64,000 nt of DNA. It comes from Bacteroides caecigallinarum. Its GTDB lineage: Bacteria > Bacteroidota > Bacteroidia > Bacteroidales > Bacteroidaceae. The translations under genes were made by a program, and so were the position numbers. Below are positions 61,689 to 64,000 of this stretch, piece after piece; position 1 is the first letter of the stretch, and each line of letters begins with the position of its first letter. Location: NCBI RefSeq assembly GCF_016901995.1, contig NZ_JACJLE010000003.1:1-64000 (forward strand), given 5' to 3'. The notes below the pieces were generated by a model. It saw only the letters and a program-made list of their open reading frames with translations, had not been told where the DNA came from and did not search any database.

Positions 61689-64000
61689 TTAAAGCGTATA
61701 TGAAACTCCTATCTCGAAGCTGCTTCCGCGTTTGAATCTTTCCACTTCAAGTGTCTCGCCTGTCTTTGGAACTTCCTGGCGGAAGATTACAGGTTGGTTG
61801 AGGAGGTCGTTGACCTGGAGTTTTACCGATACGCGGCTGTTCAGCTTCATGCTTCCGGCAAAGTTCAGTGTGTGGACTGCCTGCTGCTTTACGTCGCCAA
61901 GTCCTGAGATACCTACTGTGTGGATGCGCGGTCCCTGAAGGTTGTAGAGCAGGGCGGCTGATATCTGCCTGTCATCGTCTATGCGCGGGCTGTAGGTCAG
62001 GTCGGCATTGACCAGATAAGGTGACGCTCCCTGCAGTGCTCGCTGGTCGTTGGTATATACTCCTCCTTCGGGAAGCTTCACGTTGGTGTACATGAACGAG
62101 GCGTTTGCTCCCAGACGCAGGTCTTTGACGATTTCCTTGCGGAACTCCACTTCCACTCCGGCTGCCATACCGTTGTCGGCATTTCGGAACGACTGTACTG
62201 TGGCTCCTCCGGAGAGTTCCTGGATTCGTTCTATCGGACTCTCGAGGTGCTTGTAGTAGGCGGTGGCGGAAATCATGTCGCCGTTCTGACGGAAGAGTTC
62301 GTAGCGGAGGTCGAAGTTGTAGTTGTAGCCGTTCTGCAGGTCGGCGTTACCACGTATCTGCGACGCGCCGTATGATTCCTGATAGAGGAACGGGGCCATC
62401 TCGATGAACGACGGGCGGGTCACTGTGCGCGAGAATGAGAAGCGCAGGCTGTTGTCGCTGTTCATCTGATAGCGGAAGTTGGCTGCAGGGAAGAGGTCGC
62501 CTGTGTTCAGCTCGCTTCTCTCGGGGCGTCCGCCGTCGGTGTGGTAGTCAACCCACTGGCGTGAGTATTCGTATCTCACTCCGAGGTTCAGAAGAAGAGA
62601 CTCTATCGGATAGTAGTCGGCAAGGATATATCCGGCAATGATGCTGTTGCCTGCACGGTACTGGTCTTTCGGCTGGTTCACCAGATTGATGGTGAGCAGT
62701 TCGTTCTCGATGTTCTCCTGATTGATATATTCGCTCGGGGTGTAAATGTCTGTGATTGTGGGGTTCAGCTTGTTCAGGTTGTAGTAGAAGCGTGTGGCCT
62801 TGTAGTCGCGCTGTTTGTCCTTGTAGGTCACTCCGGCCTGTATCTTGTTGCTGTCGCCGAATTTATAGTCGCTCATGAGGTTTGCCACCCATTCGTTTTC
62901 GTCCAGCGATCCGAAGTATCTCATCGTCTCCTGGCGGTTCAGCTTGAAGAGCTCCAGCGAGTTGTCGTCCTGCACTTCGAACATCACCTGGCGTCTGTCC
63001 GGTTCGGCGCTCGATGTCTTGCTGTACGAGCCGCTCCAGTTGATGCTCCATGCGTCCTTTATGTAGTGCTTGCCGCTGAGCTGGTGGTTCTGCAGGCTGT
63101 AGATGTGCGACACGCTGTTGCTGCCTATCAGATTGTGGTCTTCGTAATCCACACCTTCGCGGCGCATGTATGTGTCCGATGCGTTGCGGGCGTAGAAGAA
63201 AGTATAGCTCAGCAGATCCTGCTTCCTGAACGAGTAGCCTACGCTGGCAAGTGAGGCAAGCTTCAATTCGTTGGTATAGCTGTCGTACGAGAAGTTGTTC
63301 AGTGTGTTTCCTGTGGCTTCAAGCGTGCGTACGTATGCGTCCTTCATCAGCTGCTGTCCGTTGCTCACGCCTATGGATGCCAGCACGCTCAGGTTGTTTC
63401 CTGCCAGGTCGAAGTTCTTTCCGAAGCCTATGTTTCCTCCGAACTCAGGCAGGGCTTTTCTTTTTGATACGTCGAATGTGGTGTTGAAAAGCTTGTTGTG
63501 GCGGGCATAGTTTTCGAAATCCGTCAGATCCATTTCTGTATATGTGCTGTTCAGCTTTGGAGTTCTGAAGAGAGTTCCTTCGTGATCCATGCGGTACATG
63601 TCCTGGCCCAGAGTATTGAATTTGCCGCCTGTATTGAATGAAATGTTGAAGAAATCTTCGCCTGTCTGTTCTTTCGTGCCTATATCGATGTGCGCTCCGG
63701 AATAGTCGGCGAAAGTGTTTGCCTCATATACCTTGCTCACTGTGATGTTCTTCACTGTGGATGTAGGGAATATGTCGAGCTGGATAAGCTTGTTGTCCGG
63801 ATTAGGCGATGCTATCGGAAGTCCGTTCAGTGTGGTGGTGCTGTATCTGTCGCCCAGACCGCGCACTATTATCTGTCCTGCCGATGCGATTGATATTCCT
63901 GATATCTTTTTCACGCCTTCGGCCACGTTCGAAATACCTTTTGTGCTCATCTCCTTTGCACCGAGGTTCTCTATCGCCACGCTCGATTTCTGTCTCTCCA
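61689..64000 (-). CDS. TonB-dependent outer-membrane receptor, partial
   Basis: The C-terminal 770 residues of a TonB-dependent receptor; the 5' end lies beyond the window. The plug domain is visible near the edge (GISIASAGQIIVRGLGDRYSTTTLNGLPIASPNPD, shown in part) and the rest is a beta-barrel with many aromatic strands ending in FEIGVSYTL, the outer-membrane insertion signal. A SusC-type carboxypeptidase-like domain may lie upstream. No SusD is next to it; the lipoprotein at 59188 takes that position. The frame is open through position 64000, and a GTG near 63980 is not a start. Confidence 0.92.
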   Translation of the reverse strand, partial: ERQKSSVAIENLGAKEMSTKGISNVAEGVKKISGISIASAGQIIVRGLGDRYSTTTLNGLPIASPNPDNKLIQLDIFPTSTVKNITVSKVYEANTFADYSGAHIDIGTKEQTGEDFFNISFNTGGKFNTLGQDMYRMDHEGTLFRTPKLNSTYTEMDLTDFENYARHNKLFNTTFDVSKRKALPEFGGNIGFGKNFDLAGNNLSVLASIGVSNGQQLMKDAYVRTLEATGNTLNNFSYDSYTNELKLASLASVGYSFRKQDLLSYTFFYARNASDTYMRREGVDYEDHNLIGSNSVSHIYSLQNHQLSGKHYIKDAWSINWSGSYSKTSSAEPDRRQVMFEVQDDNSLELFKLNRQETMRYFGSLDENEWVANLMSDYKFGDSNKIQAGVTYKDKQRDYKATRFYYNLNKLNPTITDIYTPSEYINQENIENELLTINLVNQPKDQYRAGNSIIAGYILADYYPIESLLLNLGVRYEYSRQWVDYHTDGGRPERSELNTGDLFPAANFRYQMNSDNSLRFSFSRTVTRPSFIEMAPFLYQESYGASQIRGNADLQNGYNYNFDLRYELFRQNGDMISATAYYKHLESPIERIQELSGGATVQSFRNADNGMAAGVEVEFRKEIVKDLRLGANASFMYTNVKLPEGGVYTNDQRALQGASPYLVNADLTYSPRIDDDRQISAALLYNLQGPRIHTVGISGLGDVKQQAVHTLNFAGSMKLNSRVSVKLQVNDLLNQPVIFRQEVPKTGETLEVERFKRGSSFEIGVSYTL

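Noticed and set aside
63900-63982. GTG near 63980 as start of the TonB receptor
   Set aside because: The frame stays open to the window edge and the plug domain is already under way, so the true start lies outside.

Overview
The window is chromosomal DNA from a member of the Bacteroidales, of Bacteroides, Phocaeicola or Prevotella type. Three signs support this. Promoters carry the Bacteroidetes -7 element TAnnTTTG, in the best cases with TTTG 18-20 bp upstream. The tmRNA encodes a tag ending in NYALAA. Gene content is also typical: glycoside-hydrolase clusters, rsfS-ftsH-cdsA, folP-cdaA and an SDR-uxuA-transporter-uxaC cluster. Most of the window is AT-rich; from about 57.5 kb to the end it is visibly GC-richer.

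Region 1 (1-18.9 kb) is a plant cell-wall degradation locus. It opens with the 3' remnant of a group II intron maturase that reads in frame into a GH5 lipoprotein gene. A DUF1593 protein and a GH43 lipoprotein on the minus strand follow. A plus-strand operon (6.3-18.9 kb) then encodes two CE1-type esterases, a truncated GH95, a GH43, a GH97, two GH43-CBM6 enzymes, a GH8 exo-oligoxylanase-like enzyme and a GH31. This set points to decorated glucuronoarabinoxylan. No SusC/SusD pair or regulator lies near the cluster inside the window.

Region 2 (19-38.3 kb) is mostly housekeeping: a THUMP-like methyltransferase, yceD-rpmF-fabH-era-der, a GT2, radC, a SufT-like protein, lpxH, upp, pta-ackA followed by a KDG-kinase-like gene, lrgAB, a DUF2156-GNAT pair, folP-cdaA and murF. 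Region 3 (38.3-44.6 kb) is a hexuronate catabolic cluster: a divergent AraC regulator, an SDR, uxuA, an MFS transporter and uxaC. It leads to 2-keto-3-deoxygluconate, the substrate of the kinase at 28.5-29.6 kb, and would fit glucuronic acid released from glucuronoxylan.

Region 4 (44.6-57.4 kb) holds sufE, an M28 peptidase, cdsA-ftsH-rsfS, two near-identical tRNA-Gln(CTG) genes, a DUF349 protein, mgtE, rsmA, a YbhN-like membrane protein, pepD and the tmRNA gene. Region 5 (57.4-64 kb) holds a decayed beta-propeller lactonase gene, manA, a large internally duplicated lipoprotein and a TonB-dependent receptor that runs off the end.

The most unusual signal is non-coding. Four intergenic arrays (3935-4010, 18902-18950, 38287-38370, 56775-56860) consist of short palindromes repeated with an exact 22-bp period. 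All four lie between convergent transcription units. Three different palindrome sequences are used, yet period and location are the same, which suggests a shared structural or protein-binding function at convergent 3' ends.
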